Positions 23,428-35,445 of a stretch of 64,000 nt of DNA are shown one piece after another (the stretch's first letter is position 1; each line of letters begins with the position of its first letter). The DNA comes from Limnanthes douglasii subsp. nivea (taxonomy: Eukaryota > Streptophyta > Magnoliopsida > Brassicales > Limnanthaceae). The notes beneath the pieces are model-generated. The model worked only from the letters and a program-made list of their open reading frames with translations, ran no database searches and was not told the DNA's origin. Location of the stretch: NCBI GenBank assembly GCA_036936605.1, contig JAUPFV010000001.1, forward strand, positions 320,628,250-320,692,249, in the 5' to 3' direction. The position numbers and the translations under genes are program-made.

Positions 23428-26400
23428 AGTTTTAAAAAGACCTATGTCAGTTCGAAGAAGATTCACCTGTCTAAGTCGGTTGAAACTTTAGATTCTGAGT
23501 CCTCCAGTAGCTCTTCGAACGAGGCTGAGCTTGAGAAGTATTTGTCATCAAGCAGTGATGAAGGGAGATCCAGGAAAAAACATAAACTGGTTAAAAAATA
23601 TTCAAAAAAGAGAGATAGGCATGGGAGACTTAAAAGACAGCCACAGTCAGAGGCATGTAGATCAGTTGTTGGTCGATCCTTTTGCTTTTCGGACCGAACC
23701 AGGTATTTTTGCAACGCCTAATGAAGACACAGTCTTCACTCGTAATAGGAATTGGATACCGTCACCTTTTTCTGCCAAAATATTGTCGGGAAACCTACCC
23801 AAAAGATTTGACAGCTCCAAAATGAAGAAGTGTGATAGAAGTAAGGATCCCGATAATCATCTAGAGTAGTTCAAGAACTTCATGATGAATTTTGATGATT
23901 ATGAAAAACTTCTGTGTAGAGCTTTCTCCCAATCTCTTATGGGAAGTGCTCTTAATTGGTACAACAGCTTACCCAAGGGTGTATCAGAAACTTTGATACA
24001 TTTTGGGTTGCCTTGCGAAGGTAATTTGTGGGAAGTAAGGAGGTGAAGGGAAATAGAGATACTATTATCCATTGTGACCAATAGCCAAATGAGTCCTTAA
24101 AGGACTACATAAGTCGGTTCGTAAATTCCAAGAACGAGTTAGCAGATTGCTTCGAACATGTGGCAATTTCTTCCTTGAGACAAGGGTTGAACCCTAGGAA
24201 TATGGCTGATTCGGTGACCAGGAAGAAGGCCATGACTTAGAGTGGCCTATTAAATCAGAGTGGGAAGCAAATTAACGTGGATGAAACCAAGAAAACCATG
24301 GTGTACCGTCAGGTGAGGCCCACCCCAACAGCTCAAAACCAGTCCGAATATAAGGCTAAGGAGACCGGACAAGGGTCCAACAAGGCTAAACAGGCTGAGT
24401 CCAACCAAAATCAATCTCAGAGCCAGCAGTCAAGGAGTAAAAGAGGTTTGTGTGTTCAACCAGAGTGGTTTGCATATTTAAAAGAGAATGTGGCTATAAT
24501 TTATGACAAGACCAATGATGAAGTCCATTTCCGGAAACCAGCAACACTAAGTCTCTCAGAGACAATCGAAATACTTTTTTTTGCGAGTATCATAATTATA
24601 TTGGCCATAACACCCAAGACTGCATTGCTCTGAAGCAGGAAGTATATAATCTCATTGAAAGAGGTAAGCTGGGAGCTTATGTCAAAAGAAGAAGTGGAAA
24701 CAGGTCTGGCAATGCTCTTCGAACTGGCCCTACGAACAATGTGGGAACATCTGCTCCGGAGGGGGCAATGGTGATCCTTGAAAGATTTGAGCGGAGTACC
24801 TAGATCTTGATCCAACCCGAAATAAAATAGAGGTTATATTAGAGCAAATTAAGATGGTGTCTGGATTCATTAGTTTCTTTGAGTCACTCACTATATTCGG
24901 AGGGGATACCATGACAACGCCCACTCCTTCATCAAGAAAGAGGCATGTTCATAGTCTGGCAACTCAGTTGGAAGAAGGCATGTATTCTTATCAATGCTAA
25001 ACCCCTTTTTCATTGATAGTTTTCGATGAGTATGATTTAAGAAATATCATTTGGCCTCATGAGGATGTTGTAGGGATATGAGCATCTATTAGGGGCAATG
25101 ATATTCGATGAATTCTGATAGACATAGGAAGTTCATGAAACATCCTCTTTGTAAGTTCTTACAAGCAGATGAAAAATCCGGCCGTTATTCAACGGTCAAA
25201 CATAACCATTATGGGCTTAACAGGAAGCTCTGCGGATGTAATCATGGAGTTTGAGGAAGAGGTGCTGTTGGCAAGGGACCTTTTAAAAAGCTGGTGAGAG
25301 TGTTGTTTGTTGTGGTAGATTTCCCCACATGTTATAATGCAATCTTTGGAAGGTTTTGGCTCTCTAGAATACATGTTGTGGCCTCAACAATCCACCAGTG
25401 TTTGAAGTATGCGGTTCAAGAGAAATTGGGTGTTGTCCAAAGTAGTCAGAAAATAGCAAGGGAGTGTTATGCAACTACACTTGATCCTAAAAATTTAGGA
25501 GCAGTTCAAATTAATGAACATTAACAGTTATTTGGGCTTTCTGAGGGGGAGGGTGAGGTTGATGACCACAGAGATGCCCATAATGTTATAATACCAGTTG
25601 AAGAGGTTGAAACCCACCCCTGGCAGAGGATAGAAGTATCAAGGTTGGCTCCAAGATGGCGCCAGAGTTAAAAAATAAATTTTTTTATTTTTTATTAGAC
25701 AATCAACATGTTTTCTCTTTGTGTAATGGTGATGTAACCGGAGTACCTACAAGCGTTATCTCACACAAACTATCAATTCGGAGTGATGTTGCACCTGTTG
25801 TGCAGAAAAGGAGGGTCTTCTCTAAGGAAAAAGCCGATGTAATAGTCCAAGAAGTTGATTGGCTTACCAAGATGGGGCACATAAAGGACTCTCAGTATCC
25901 TTTATGGATTGCCAATCCAGTGTTAGTCAAGAAAAAGAACGAGAAATGGCGTTTGTGTACTCAACAGAGCTTGCCCAAAAGATCTTTATCCAGTCTCTCG
26001 GATAGATCAATTGGTGGACTCAACGTTTGGAAACAAGTTACGGTCCTTCATAGATGCTTTTTCTGGTTACAACCAGATTCAGGTGGATCCGAAGGACATA
26101 GATCATACTACATTTATTACAGACAAGGGTCTCCATTGCTATAAGGTGATGCCTTTTGGGTTGAAAAATACTGGGGCTACTTACCAGAGGCTGGTAAACA
26201 AAACATTTGCTAATCAGATTGGCAGGAATATGGAGGTGTACATAGATGACATGATGGTTAAAATCTTGGAGGAGGATTTACACATAATTGACCTTCGGGA
26301 AACTTTTGCCAATCTGACTACGGTGAATTTGAAACTAAATCCAGAAAAAGGTGTCTTTGGGGTTCGATCCAAAAAGTTTTTGGGGTATGTGATAAGTGAG

Positions 26401-27847
26401 AAAGGGATATAACCTGATCCGGATCAGTTGAATGCCCTATTAGAAATGGATCCTCCTCTGAATATTAAAGAAGTCCAGAGGCTTATTAGAAGGTTGGCTG
26501 CCTTGAATCGTTTCATTTCAAGATCTTCAGACAAGTGTGCTCCGTTTTTCCAAACCTTAAAGAGTGTTAAAGACTTTAATTGGTCTCCACAATGCAACCA
26601 ACATTTTGATGAAATAAAGAAACACTTATCTTCACCAAAGACCCTTTTTAAGCCCGTACAAGGAGAAACACTATATGTATACTTGGCTGTGTCAGAATGC
26701 GTTATAAGTGCAGTATTGGTAAGAGAGGTGGACAATTACCCTCGTCCGGTGTACTACATCAGCAAAATTCTGATAGATGCTGAAGCTTGAAAAGTTGGCA
26801 CTAGCTTTAGTGATTGCTGCAAGAAAAATGAGGTCGTATTTTTAGTATCATTTCATCATTGTCTGCACATCTTTCCCATTGAAGAATGTTCTTTAGAAGG
26901 CAGATATGTCAAGCAGGACGACCAAGTGGTCAGTAGAATTGGATGATTATGACATTGATTTTGACCCACGAATTCCCTCTAAGCCAGTACATTTTGCTCA
27001 TTGGGGATTGGATTTAGTTGAGCCTCTGCTAATGGGGTACGGAGGGTGCATGACCATTATAGTTGCTATTGGTTACTTCTCGAAATAGATAGAGGCAGCT
27101 CCTTTCGTAGGAACCAGTTTGAAAGCTGTCATTAAATTTATCTTATCCAATATATGTTGCAGATTTGGGATTCCTCAAAAGATTACCACAGATAACGGGC
27201 CACAGTTTGATAACAAGGATATGAAGAATTTTTGTGCATCTAGAGGAATTCAGAATTGTTTCTCTTCTCCTTTCCATCCACAAGCAAACGGCCAGGTTGA
27301 AGTTGCCAACATGACCATCTTGTCTGGGTTAAAGAAGAATCTAGAGGGAGCTACAGGGAAGTGGCCAAGCTATCTGCAAGAAGTGTTGTGGGCATACTGA
27401 ACTACTCAACAGGCTGCTACACAAGAATCTCCTTTTGCTTTGGTATATGGGATGGATGTCATTACCCCTATTGAAGATACCCTATCATCGTACAGGGTCC
27501 ATAACTATTCTGAACAAGCTAATGAGATAGAAATTAGGAATCATTTTGACTTAATAGAAGAGAGAAGGGTTAAAGCTCACTTGAGAGCAGCCCACTACCA
27601 AGGCTTGATGAGGAGAAGGCTTGCTTCCAAGGTCAAGAGAAGAGATTTTCAATTGGGAGATAAAGTTTTGAGAAAAGTTTTCTTACACACCAAGGAGAAG
27701 CAGGTCGGTAAGCTGGCTCCGAACTGGGAAGGCCCCTATGAGGTCTCTGAAAAGCTTAAGCCTGGGACATATAGGCTTCAGGACAAAGACAGAAGGGTTT
27801 TGAAGCACCCATTGAATATCGAACATTTCAGGTTATATTTAGAATAA
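23428..27847 (+). pseudogene. gag-pol: gag-pol of element E
   Basis: Gag begins within the Ser-rich region and continues through KKYSKKRDRHGR, the gag domain (about 23800-24220, LNWYNSLPKG) and a CX3HX4H..DC-like motif (24580-24625). Protease is heavily mutated (DIGSS near 25125). A TAA at 25522-25524 sits at the leaky-stop position. RT runs from about 25740 with an intact YIDDMMV (26239-26259). The first RNase H ends near 26790 (SECVISAVLV). At about 26970 the frame jumps from DYDIDFDPR straight to the integrase core (FAHWGLDLV), so the second RNase H and the integrase zinc finger are gone. Integrase then runs to the usual end at 27847. Several stops occur. Confidence 0.85.
25519..25530 (+). 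promoter_or_regulatory. Leaky stop context between protease and RT, element E
   Basis: CAT TAA CAG TTA: a stop followed by CAR YYA, at the same place as TAG in D and G. The frame then continues with conserved codons (EGEVDDHRDA...VIIPVEEVETH). Confidence 0.55.
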
Positions 27848-27894
27848 AAGTTGTGTGTAAATATGTACTTGTTAGATATTAATGTAAATATTAA

Positions 27895-27966
27895 GGGGCA
27901 TACTTTTTCCTACCCTGGTGGCACGGGGAGGTTTTAATGAGGTGTCCGGTTTTTTCATTCAATAAA
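27895..27966 (+). other. Conserved post-pol block with AATAAA, element E
   Basis: aggggcatactttttccta, accctggtggcacggggagg, ttttaatgaggtgtccgg, followed 12 bases later by AATAAA (27961-27966) and a T-rich stretch. Candidate 3' end signal for a gag-pol transcript. Confidence 0.5.
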
Positions 27967-28211
27967 ATGTGATGCTTTTTTAAAACATCTGGTGTTTAAC
28001 TACAATTCAATTCAAGTACAAATATTTGGTTAAACGCTTTGGATCTTTGATAGATCAGAGATATTAAACACTCTTACTATAATGCGTCTGAAAAACTATG
28101 GGCTATTTAAACACTAACCATTAAAATTTAAAGGAAAGAAAGTGTTAAGTAAAGAATGATTTGATAAATAAACCTATTCGGACTTTAACCGAATAGGAAG
28201 AACAAAACACG

Positions 28212-28300
28212 CTTTGGCCATCCAAAGACTTTAAGTATTTCAAACACTTATCCGGACTCTGACCAGATAACATTACAAAATATGCCTTGGCCATCCAAGG
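28212..28300 (-). repeat. Paired palindromic repeat in antisense-gene 3' UTR, element E
   Basis: CTTTGGCCATCCAAAG (28212-28227) and CCTTGGCCATCCAAGG (28285-28300). Both are perfect interrupted palindromes, the first with compensating changes in both arms, 73 bases apart. Confidence 0.6.
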
Positions 28301-28340
28301 ACTTTAACAGTTCAAAAAAGATAAAAAAAAAGATTAAACC

Positions 28341-31247
28341 TTAGGGTTTGTTTCCTTCTGATGTCTCATCACCACCACCTTTCTTGGGACTTTTGAGTTC
28401 AGCACTCGAACTCTCACCAATTCCCTTTTCATCATATATAGTGGAATCAATTCCACTGGAGTAGATGTACTTGTCACCAGCTACCATGGTATGATGAGGA
28501 AGGTCTTCGTATTCCACATATTTCCATAGGGGACCAAGGGTCCTCTTCGGAAAGGTCTCATGGAAGAGCAGCACCATGTCAGACCTGACTTCATCGTATC
28601 TTTTCTCAAGGGAGTCTATCACTTCGTTGGTATATTTATCAATACCTTACTGGATAGCTTGCTTTTGCTGCTTCACCAAGTCCTCTTTCTCCTTGTCCAT
28701 CTTAGACACAGTACCTTCTAAGGAAGTTTTCTCACCGGATAGGGTTTGAATGACACCATATTTGGTCTTCAGGTCCTCCCTTAATGTTGTGAGATCCTTT
28801 TCCAAACCGGAATACTTAGTTTGGAGCTCAGTACTGCAGCCTCCGAAGTGTCCAGCTTGGTCGATAGATCTTCTTTGTCCTTCCTCAATGTTTCCATCTC
28901 TTTTTCAGTTCTTTTATGCTCTGATTGGCGTTAAGAAGATTGGTTGATAGAGACTCATTGTCAGTGGTAAGGGAATTTATTAGAGTGGTCTGGCTTTTCA
29001 CTTGTCTCTCCAAGTCAAGCACTGGCTGGATGTGACCAAGAAGAGAATGGCTCAGAACATCTTGCTCTCCAGAGACAGAGAAGTACTTACCATTAAAGGT
29101 CACCATGTTAGCAGAGCTCGAAGGGCGGTAGGGACCTGCGAAATCATCCTTCTCAGAATCATTGAAGTATAAATTTATGTCTTGAAGGGCACTATTGTCC
29201 ACTTCTTCAGTCCCTCCCCCAGCAACCTCTCCGGACTGCAGACCTGTTGGGATCTTCTCTTATAAAGTGGGATCAGCAGGGGCTGGTGGAGGTAGAGACT
29301 CCAAAGGGCGAAGAATTATTTCTTCTCCTAAGGTGACCCTCTTTTTTTTGGCAACCTTTTCATCACTGTTGGCCCTTCTTTTCCGGTTCTTTTTGGGAGG
29401 CTTTGGTGGGTTTTGTGACTCTCCCGCCTCCCTTACATTTCCAGCCTCTACCACTTTGAGTAGGGCGACGTAAATTCCTCCTTGGTTCCCTGAACCAGTC
29501 CCCTATGTGGCTGCTTGAACCGGTTCTTTTGCAGCTTTCTTCTTCTTCCCTTTCATTTTGCTGAGAGCTTTTGCTCTGGAAGATAAGACCAATTTACCAT
29601 ATTTGGCCTCCGTTCGCTTGAAAATTACACCAAGAGGTGGTGGTGTAGTTAGCTCTTCCCATGAGAGGTCCCTCCCACTTGTGGTGTTCCACAGATGGGA
29701 CCTCACAAGATTTCCCGAGGTGAAGCAGTTGTCAAAGGCATTCCCCCAATGCTCCGCAACCCATGCGTTAAGCTTGGCATAGGTTGTTTGCCCCTCTCTT
29801 AGGTGTCCGGTGAACTTCTTCGGTAGCACTGAAAAAGGAGTGACAAATTAGTCAGATGGGGAATATTTATGATTTAAAAAGAAAAACATGAAAAACAAAG
29901 ATAAAAAACTCACCAGTACTCTTCCACCTGTTAGTTAACATGCTGGGATTGGTGTTGGCCTTGATTTTCCTACCATTCTCCCATGTCCCACTAACGAACA
30001 GGAAATGTGTCCTCCAGTTCTTCTCAAACTCTAACAAGTTGTCTACCACCTTGAAATTGTTCCCCATATTATGATGGTAGAATGGAATTTGGTGATTCTT
30101 GCATAGAATTGCCACATCGAAAAATTGCTCCATTGGGAGTGGAATTTTTGATAACCTTGATGCCATTATGCAAACAAAGAGGGAATACCAGGCGTTTGGG
30201 CTTAGCTGGCTTGGGCAGAGTTTGACCAGGTAGAAATACCTGACAATTTATGGGTCTAATGGGAACCGAAGTCCCCAGTTTAGCACCTCAGTAAAAATAA
30301 CCACCTCGTTGAGTTTGCAGTCCATAAGAGTCTCCGGAGTGACAGGTATCCTTACCTTCACTGACTCTGGGATCCCTCGTTTTGTCCGGATCCAGCCCAA
30401 CTCAACATTGTGGGTGTAGACAAAGTTTATATTTTGTAGAGCAAACAGATATTTAACACTGACATTTTTAAAAGCAAGGGCCTACCTTGCCCTCTAGGCA
30501 CTCCGGAAGCTCCGGATGGGTCAAACATACCTTGACTTTTCCTTTTCCCTTCTTGTCAGAAGCAGCATCCCCCGTTTGACCTGATGCTTCAGTTTTAAAA
30601 GGAACTCCTCGATACTGTCTTACTTCTTCCATCACTCTGGCAGGTTTATCAATTGCCTTTGATGGATAAGGATCAGCTTCTAGCACCAAAATTTGTTCAA
30701 ATGGATGAGTGTTTGTTGTTTCCAAAGGCCTGGTATCTGGTTGAGGTTTGGATCCGGAGGGTTTGGCCCTTGGGGCTATTTTAGATGCCTCCGATCTGGA
30801 GGGCTTATCTTTTGAGGTTGCTTTAAATTCCTCCGATCCTGAGGGCTTTGGCAGTGAAGCAGTAGTTTGGGTTTTAGTTAGACGAGTCGTCCGGCGAGGG
30901 GTTGACTTCTCTGGAGACTTCTCAGCGTCAGAACCCATGGCTATGAAGGGGGAAGGTTTTCTGACACTCGAAACCGCTTTTTCTTTAGCAACAGAAGGTT
31001 GAGACTTTTGAACAAAAGAGCTTGAGGGAAGGGGAGAGAGGTTTGGTTTGAATAATTGTCTAGGCTTGGGGTTTCTAGAAGAGGATGATCCTTGGTCAGC
31101 TTCATGGGTCGGTTCACTAGATTTTTCACGTGGGGGAACTGAGAGGCCGACAGCAATGCGATTCTCCCTTTCAACTTTTTTCGCCATTTCAAGCTCTGAT
31201 AAGGTTAACCAGCCACCTTTAACAAGTGCGTTTCTGGATGTGAACAT
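28341..31247 (-). pseudogene. Antisense extra gene of element E
   Basis: I choose ATG 31245-31247 (MFTSRN...), the start shared with A and G; an ATG at 31317 lies only about 16 bases below the TATA box. The first about 255 codons are open (basic and Ser/Pro-rich, with RRTTRL and HPELPECLEGKVGPCF). The Transposase_28-like domain follows in broken frames (MASRLSKIPLPMEQF, 30120-30165). Then come the intron, the ELTTPPPLG.I..R region, a basic linker, a coiled coil and LFHETFPKRTLGPLWKYVEY near the end. No catalytic motif is recognisable. Frame breaks near 30470, 30170 and 28850 inactivate it. Confidence 0.78.
29829..29913 (-). other. GT-AG intron in antisense gene, element E
   Basis: Minus strand begins GTGAGTTTTTT and ends CCTTTTTCAG, 85 bases. 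Splicing joins ..KST to LPKKF in the same phase as in A, F and G. Confidence 0.72.
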
Positions 31248-31334
31248 AAAACTCTTCAAGAGAAAGTTTGAAGATAAGAGTGAAAATCTCTCTAGAAAGT
31301 CTTTGAGTAATGAAGACAATTAAATTTTGAAAAA

Positions 31335-31344
31335 GGATTTATAT
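31335..31344 (-). promoter_or_regulatory. TATA box of antisense gene, element E
   Basis: ATATAAATCC on the minus strand, about 90 bases upstream of the conserved ATG. Confidence 0.55.
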
Positions 31345-31707
31345 AACAGTAAAAAAAAGTAAATGTTACCTATGAGAAGTTGAAGAGGGTTTGGAAATGA
31401 TTAAAGACGGTGCAAACGTGTGAAGGATTAAATGCCTAGGTAACTTTCTAGATTTAGTGGTTGCGATGATCTAGGAAGAATAACAGATGGTTGGCCGAAC
31501 CAGATTGTGACATGTGTCCCACAATCTAAGAAGAAAACTCTTAGAATTCTAAAAAGAGAAATCAGTTCGGACAGAATTTGAACTGAGTTAATGATGAGAG
31601 TAGACCCTAGTACGGATCACACAGGCATATTGGACAGAGTCACTACTGGCTAAGTAGATTTTTTAGTCCTACCAAAGATATTTGGCCATGCCTAAAAAAT
31701 GGGCTAC

Positions 31708-31965
31708 TGATGAGTTCGGATTATCCAGTCACAGCCCACTGAAATATCCGGACAAAGGCAATTCGGACAATAACATGCCACTACATTATCTGAACATGAT
31801 AAAATTAAAAACACTTAAACACCTTTTGACTAAGTTATGTGCTAATCTACTTAAAAGGTTAATTAAGGACCTATGGGCTTACAGGTCGAATTATGAAACC
31901 GGTTCGAGTTTAAGGGCCCATCTGCTCAAATCTCTCACTACTTTACACCAAACACTTATACCCGT
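31708..31965 (+). repeat. Rearranged 3' LTR of element E
   Basis: It starts tgatgagttcgg after the purine tract ctaaaaaatgggctac. Bases 31859-31921 are the reverse complement of the corresponding LTR segment in A and F. The following about 60 bases, which hold the TATA box in other copies, are missing. Homology resumes at ctgctcaaatctctcacta (31922) and fades by 31965. Confidence 0.8.
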
Positions 31966-32389
31966 GAATATTTATTTTTCATTTTCAGTTTTGGAGTTTG
32001 AACAATTTATCTCTCTTAAATCCTGAAATATATTCAGATGTTCAAATTGAAATGAGATTCAACGCTAAAAAATATGTTCAGTTATGAATACTAGTATTTT
32101 ATCATGATTTGAAATTTGAACACTACAAAATTCATTATTTGCAACTGTATGACTACCCTTATATATCACCAAAGTTATTTATACTGGGGAATTATGCAGA
32201 AAATAAGTTTGGACACTCTTTACCAATGACCAGTAGTTGTGTGTGTAGGGCGACCCAAAGTTAAACTATACATATTTATGTTTGTGGGTGAATAGACTGT
32301 TATATGATGTTATTGTTCTGTTCATACGTCACATAATCATGAACAATTAGACTTAAATGTTGAATGATGAAAATCTTATACATGAAGAA
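31966..32389. other. AT-rich DNA without recognised gene
   Basis: No domain seen. It may be the 5' part of the Copia M gag region or flanking DNA. A gttct at 32315-32319 matches the 5 bases before E but is not next to any LTR end. Confidence 0.4.
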
Positions 32390-33384
32390 CAAATATGTGA
32401 TTGATGTGCGAGAAAATAAGCCAACATGATCAAATATCGATAAAAGTGGTGGCAAAAATAAATGTAAAAGGGATACGGTTAAAAATGCATATACTACAAG
32501 TTTTTAATTCTGTATCACAAGGCACTAAACCTAAAAAGGCTGAAGAAAATGGAAACGTTATGGTATGTTTTCAGTATAAGATTCCATAACACATGAAGAC
32601 GGATTGTGAGGCCTATAAAGAACGAATGGGTAAGAAATATAAACTCAGTTCCGATATTAGTTTATAAGTTAATTTGGTATCAGTAAGGACACTTGGTGGA
32701 ATTATACAACAACCTCAACTCATGTTTGTGTTTTTTTGCAGGGTATACTCTGAAACTAGAGTCTAAATGATGAGAATATTTCAATTTATACTGTTGGTGT
32801 TTTGTGTATCATATGGTAGCTATATCATATATGTAGTTTTAAGTTGGCTTTTAATTAGTGGACACATGTTATTTTTAGACGATGTCTAGTTTGTATCTTC
32901 TTTCCAAAGGAATTTAATTTTAGTTTCTTTATTGGATAAAGTTAGATATGTTTATTATTTGGAAATCAAGAATATAAATTATTCTATGATAATCATTGCG
33001 TTGGTACATGAGTACTAGATAATACAAATAGTTTACATATAATTATTGATATTTCCAATTACCATATTGATATAAATGTACCACATAAAATTACTTCTGA
33101 AAATTCATCATTTATATGACACATACGTTTAAACCATATTTAAAAGAAAAGAATTAACATACTTATTAACAAACTTATTGCAAATGATATTTTAGACCAT
33201 CTTGACTACACCAAGTTGAAGACATGTCTTGGGTGTATATAAGGTAAACAAACAAAAAAGAGAAAATTTAAAGTTTTTCATGCAACCGTCATTTAGTATT
33301 AATTCATATGCACATATGCGGTCTGTTCTATACAACTTCATGAAATAGATAAACATATTTAATTTCACTCATAGACGATTATTC

Positions 33385-33387
<3 letters not shown>
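32390..33387 (+). pseudogene. Decayed Ty1/Copia gag-protease-integrase, element M
   Basis: Only short frames remain, but the family order can be read. A gag tail ends in a zinc knuckle (CFQYKIP-stop-HMKTDC, about 32562-32605; the stop sits where Gly is usual). NLVSV and a protease-flanking stretch like TTSTHVCVFLQGIL follow (32676-32760). An FVSSFQRNLILVSLLDK run (about 32890-32945) matches the pre-integrase region. The integrase start resembles LIHMHICG...SLIDDYS (33300-33385). The copy ends at a TA microsatellite. Frame shifts and stops occur every 50-150 bases. Confidence 0.65.

Positions 33388-33421
<34 letters not shown>
33388..33421. repeat. (TA)n microsatellite
   Basis: About 16 TA units that end the readable Copia M sequence. 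Confidence 0.95.
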
Positions 33422-33424
<3 letters not shown>

Positions 33425-34199
33425 ATTTATAATAAATTTGAGGCCATAGACAAGTTCAAAAAAATTGAAGTTAGTGAACGAAATTAAAAAAATTTAAACT
33501 TTTTCCATTTTGTATTGGATTTAATTTATATAAATATGAATTATAAGTTATTTTCAAGGTTCATACGGTTATTGTTGGAAAATATTTTTAGAATGTTATA
33601 TTATAAGTTTATTGTTAATTATAGTATACATATTTTTATAAATTTATTGTCTACATTAGAGTAATTATAAAATGAATAATCATCTAATTTGATAAAAAAA
33701 ATTGTAACATTTTTTTTATTCTTTTATATTTTTCAAAAACCATAAGAACCGATTAATAATGCGATAGTTACGACTAATTATGAGACACATAAATAAATAA
33801 TATATAAATAAATGAAAAATAATCCAAATTGACAGGTTTTGATTCTTCTTTTTTGAAGATTTTTTCAAAATTTGTTCAAAGTGTAAATAGTTTAAATTTT
33901 CAAAAACTATTTTTATTCACGAAAATTAGATTTTTAATATACTATTTATTAAATAATTGAAATAGTATATAAAATATGTCATTTATATATATAATATGCG
34001 TTACTTTCTCATCATGTGATTTTCGAAGATAATATTTGGCAATATTTTTTAAAATTTTATTTAAACTTTTTAACACATTACATGCTCATAATTTTATTTT
34101 TGTGTTTTATATATATATATATATATATAGAATTGACACAAATCTCAAAATTAAAATAATAAGATGAATTTATAAATATTTTTAAGAAACTAAGATGCA
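33422..34199. other. Very AT-rich DNA without recognised gene
   Basis: No frame or domain; a second TA run lies at about 34110-34128. Confidence 0.6.
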
Positions 34200-34608
34200 A
34201 TATCTAATTGGGTCGTACATAAAATAAAATAAATAACATCAAAAGAAAAAAAAACATAATATAACGTGGTTCAACGATAATGTCTACGTCTGCAGGTGTT
34301 GCCATAGAAAAGTATTTCAATATGATACAAAAATATAACAGATTTCAATGTATAATTTCAATAACACTATGAGTCTATTTATTGGGGAATAAACAGGAAA
34401 CGTACAATAAGTTTTAATATAATGAACGTAATGGGTCCAAACGTTATTAACAACTAACAACTATGACAAAACAAATACAATATAAACACAAGTTACACTA
34501 TAAACACAATATACACTGAACATAAGGTACATTATGAATATAAGGCATATTGTGAACATTTATATGATCAATCATAAAGCCTCGTGATTATTCGCTTCAT
34601 TCTTAACA
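34200..34608 (-). repeat. Candidate 3' LTR of Copia K
   Basis: On the minus strand it starts tgttaagaatg right after the purine tract. The primer-site side of the right LTR ends ..ataaca, giving Copia-like TGTTA...AACA ends. It contains an acgtggttcaac motif like those in other Copia LTRs. I could not align it to the right side, so only its right edge is supported. Confidence 0.35.
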
Positions 34609-34622
34609 GATCTTCCTCTTGA

Positions 34623-35006
34623 GGTGAATATAATGTATTCACTATCAACAAATAAACTTCTCTTCATCTGACTCACCAAATGTCACTAAGGCCTTCACTT
34701 GATTCCATGAATACCAATATAATTTAGGTACTCTTTAAACTTACAAATTGATATTGTCTTAGTCATTATATTTGCTGGATTATCATGTGTACACACTTTC
34801 TTCACATTTTACAATTCCTTTTGATATTATATCACGAATAAAATGATAATTGACATCTGTATGATTTTTACTCTCGTGATACATATGGTTATTTATGAGT
34901 TTTATGACTCTTTGACTATCACAAATACGTTTTTGGTAGTTTGATCTAAGCCCAAATCTTCCACAAAACCTTACAACCATATTATCGTCTTAGTTGCCTC
35001 TGTTAC
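34623..35006 (-). pseudogene. pol: Copia K RNase H C-terminal part
   Basis: The minus-strand reading contains CDSQRVIKLINNHMYHESKNH and VNYHFIRDIISKG (34815-34920), the classic Copia segment after the last RNase H catalytic residues, then a stretch like THDNPANIMTK (about 34770-34795). It continues across element F at 41363. Confidence 0.8.
35002..35006. other. Target-site duplication GTTAC, left copy (element F)
   Basis: GTTAC recurs at 41358-41362 directly after the right LTR. Joining across it restores the Copia K reading STTEVEYM..TEATKT. Confidence 0.88.
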
Positions 35007-35374
35007 TGCGAGTTCGGATTATTCAGTCACAACATACTGAGATATCTGAACCGGGGTAATTCAGACGTAAAGGTACCACTGAACTATCCGGACTAGGAAA
35101 AAAGTAAATAAACACCTAAACACCTTTTAACTAAGCTATGTGCTAATCAGCTTAATAAGTAAATGGGTCCTTAAACTCGACTCAGTTTCCTAACTTGACC
35201 CGAAAGCTCATGGGTCATTAATTAAGGGTATAAATACCCCAACCACTTTCATTAATGAGGATAATGAACATTTAATACAACCAGGCTACTCAAATCTCTC
35301 ACTAGTTAACACCAAAACATTTAATACCCAAAACTATTTACAAAATTACCCTCAGCCCAAAATAAACCTCACCA
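35007..35374 (+). repeat. 5' LTR of element F
   Basis: 368 bp, tgcgagttcgg...cctcacca. The LTR TATA lies within the palindrome ggggtataaatacccc-like stretch at 35226-35240. Partner of 40990-41357. Confidence 0.9.
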
Positions 35375-35395
35375 AATTGGCGACCAGAGTGGGAG
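35375..35395 (+). other. Primer-binding site, element F
   Basis: aattggcgaccagagtggga directly after the 5' LTR; same site as in G and D. Confidence 0.65.
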
Positions 35396-35445
35396 AAGAA
35401 GGTGCCTGAATCTTGCATTCAAAACCAGCAAAAAGGCCTGTTCGG

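Larger units (their letters stand above)
23269..31965 (+). mobile_element. Tat-type Ty3/Gypsy retrotransposon E
   Basis: Same layout as G. The 5' LTR is truncated and fused to gag, pol lacks one internal stretch, the antisense gene is well kept, and the 3' LTR is rearranged (internal inversion plus loss of its TATA segment). The left edge begins tgatgag after gttct. The right edge is not sharp: homology to the other LTRs stops near 31965 and no target duplication is found. Confidence 0.85.

Noticed and set aside
32315..32319. gttct as right-hand target duplication of element E
   Set aside because: It matches the 5 bases before E but is 350 bases beyond the last LTR homology and not next to an LTR end; likely chance.
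34200..34608. Full LTR pair for Copia K
   Set aside because: Only the inner edges next to the purine tract and primer site can be placed; I could not align the two sides to each other.
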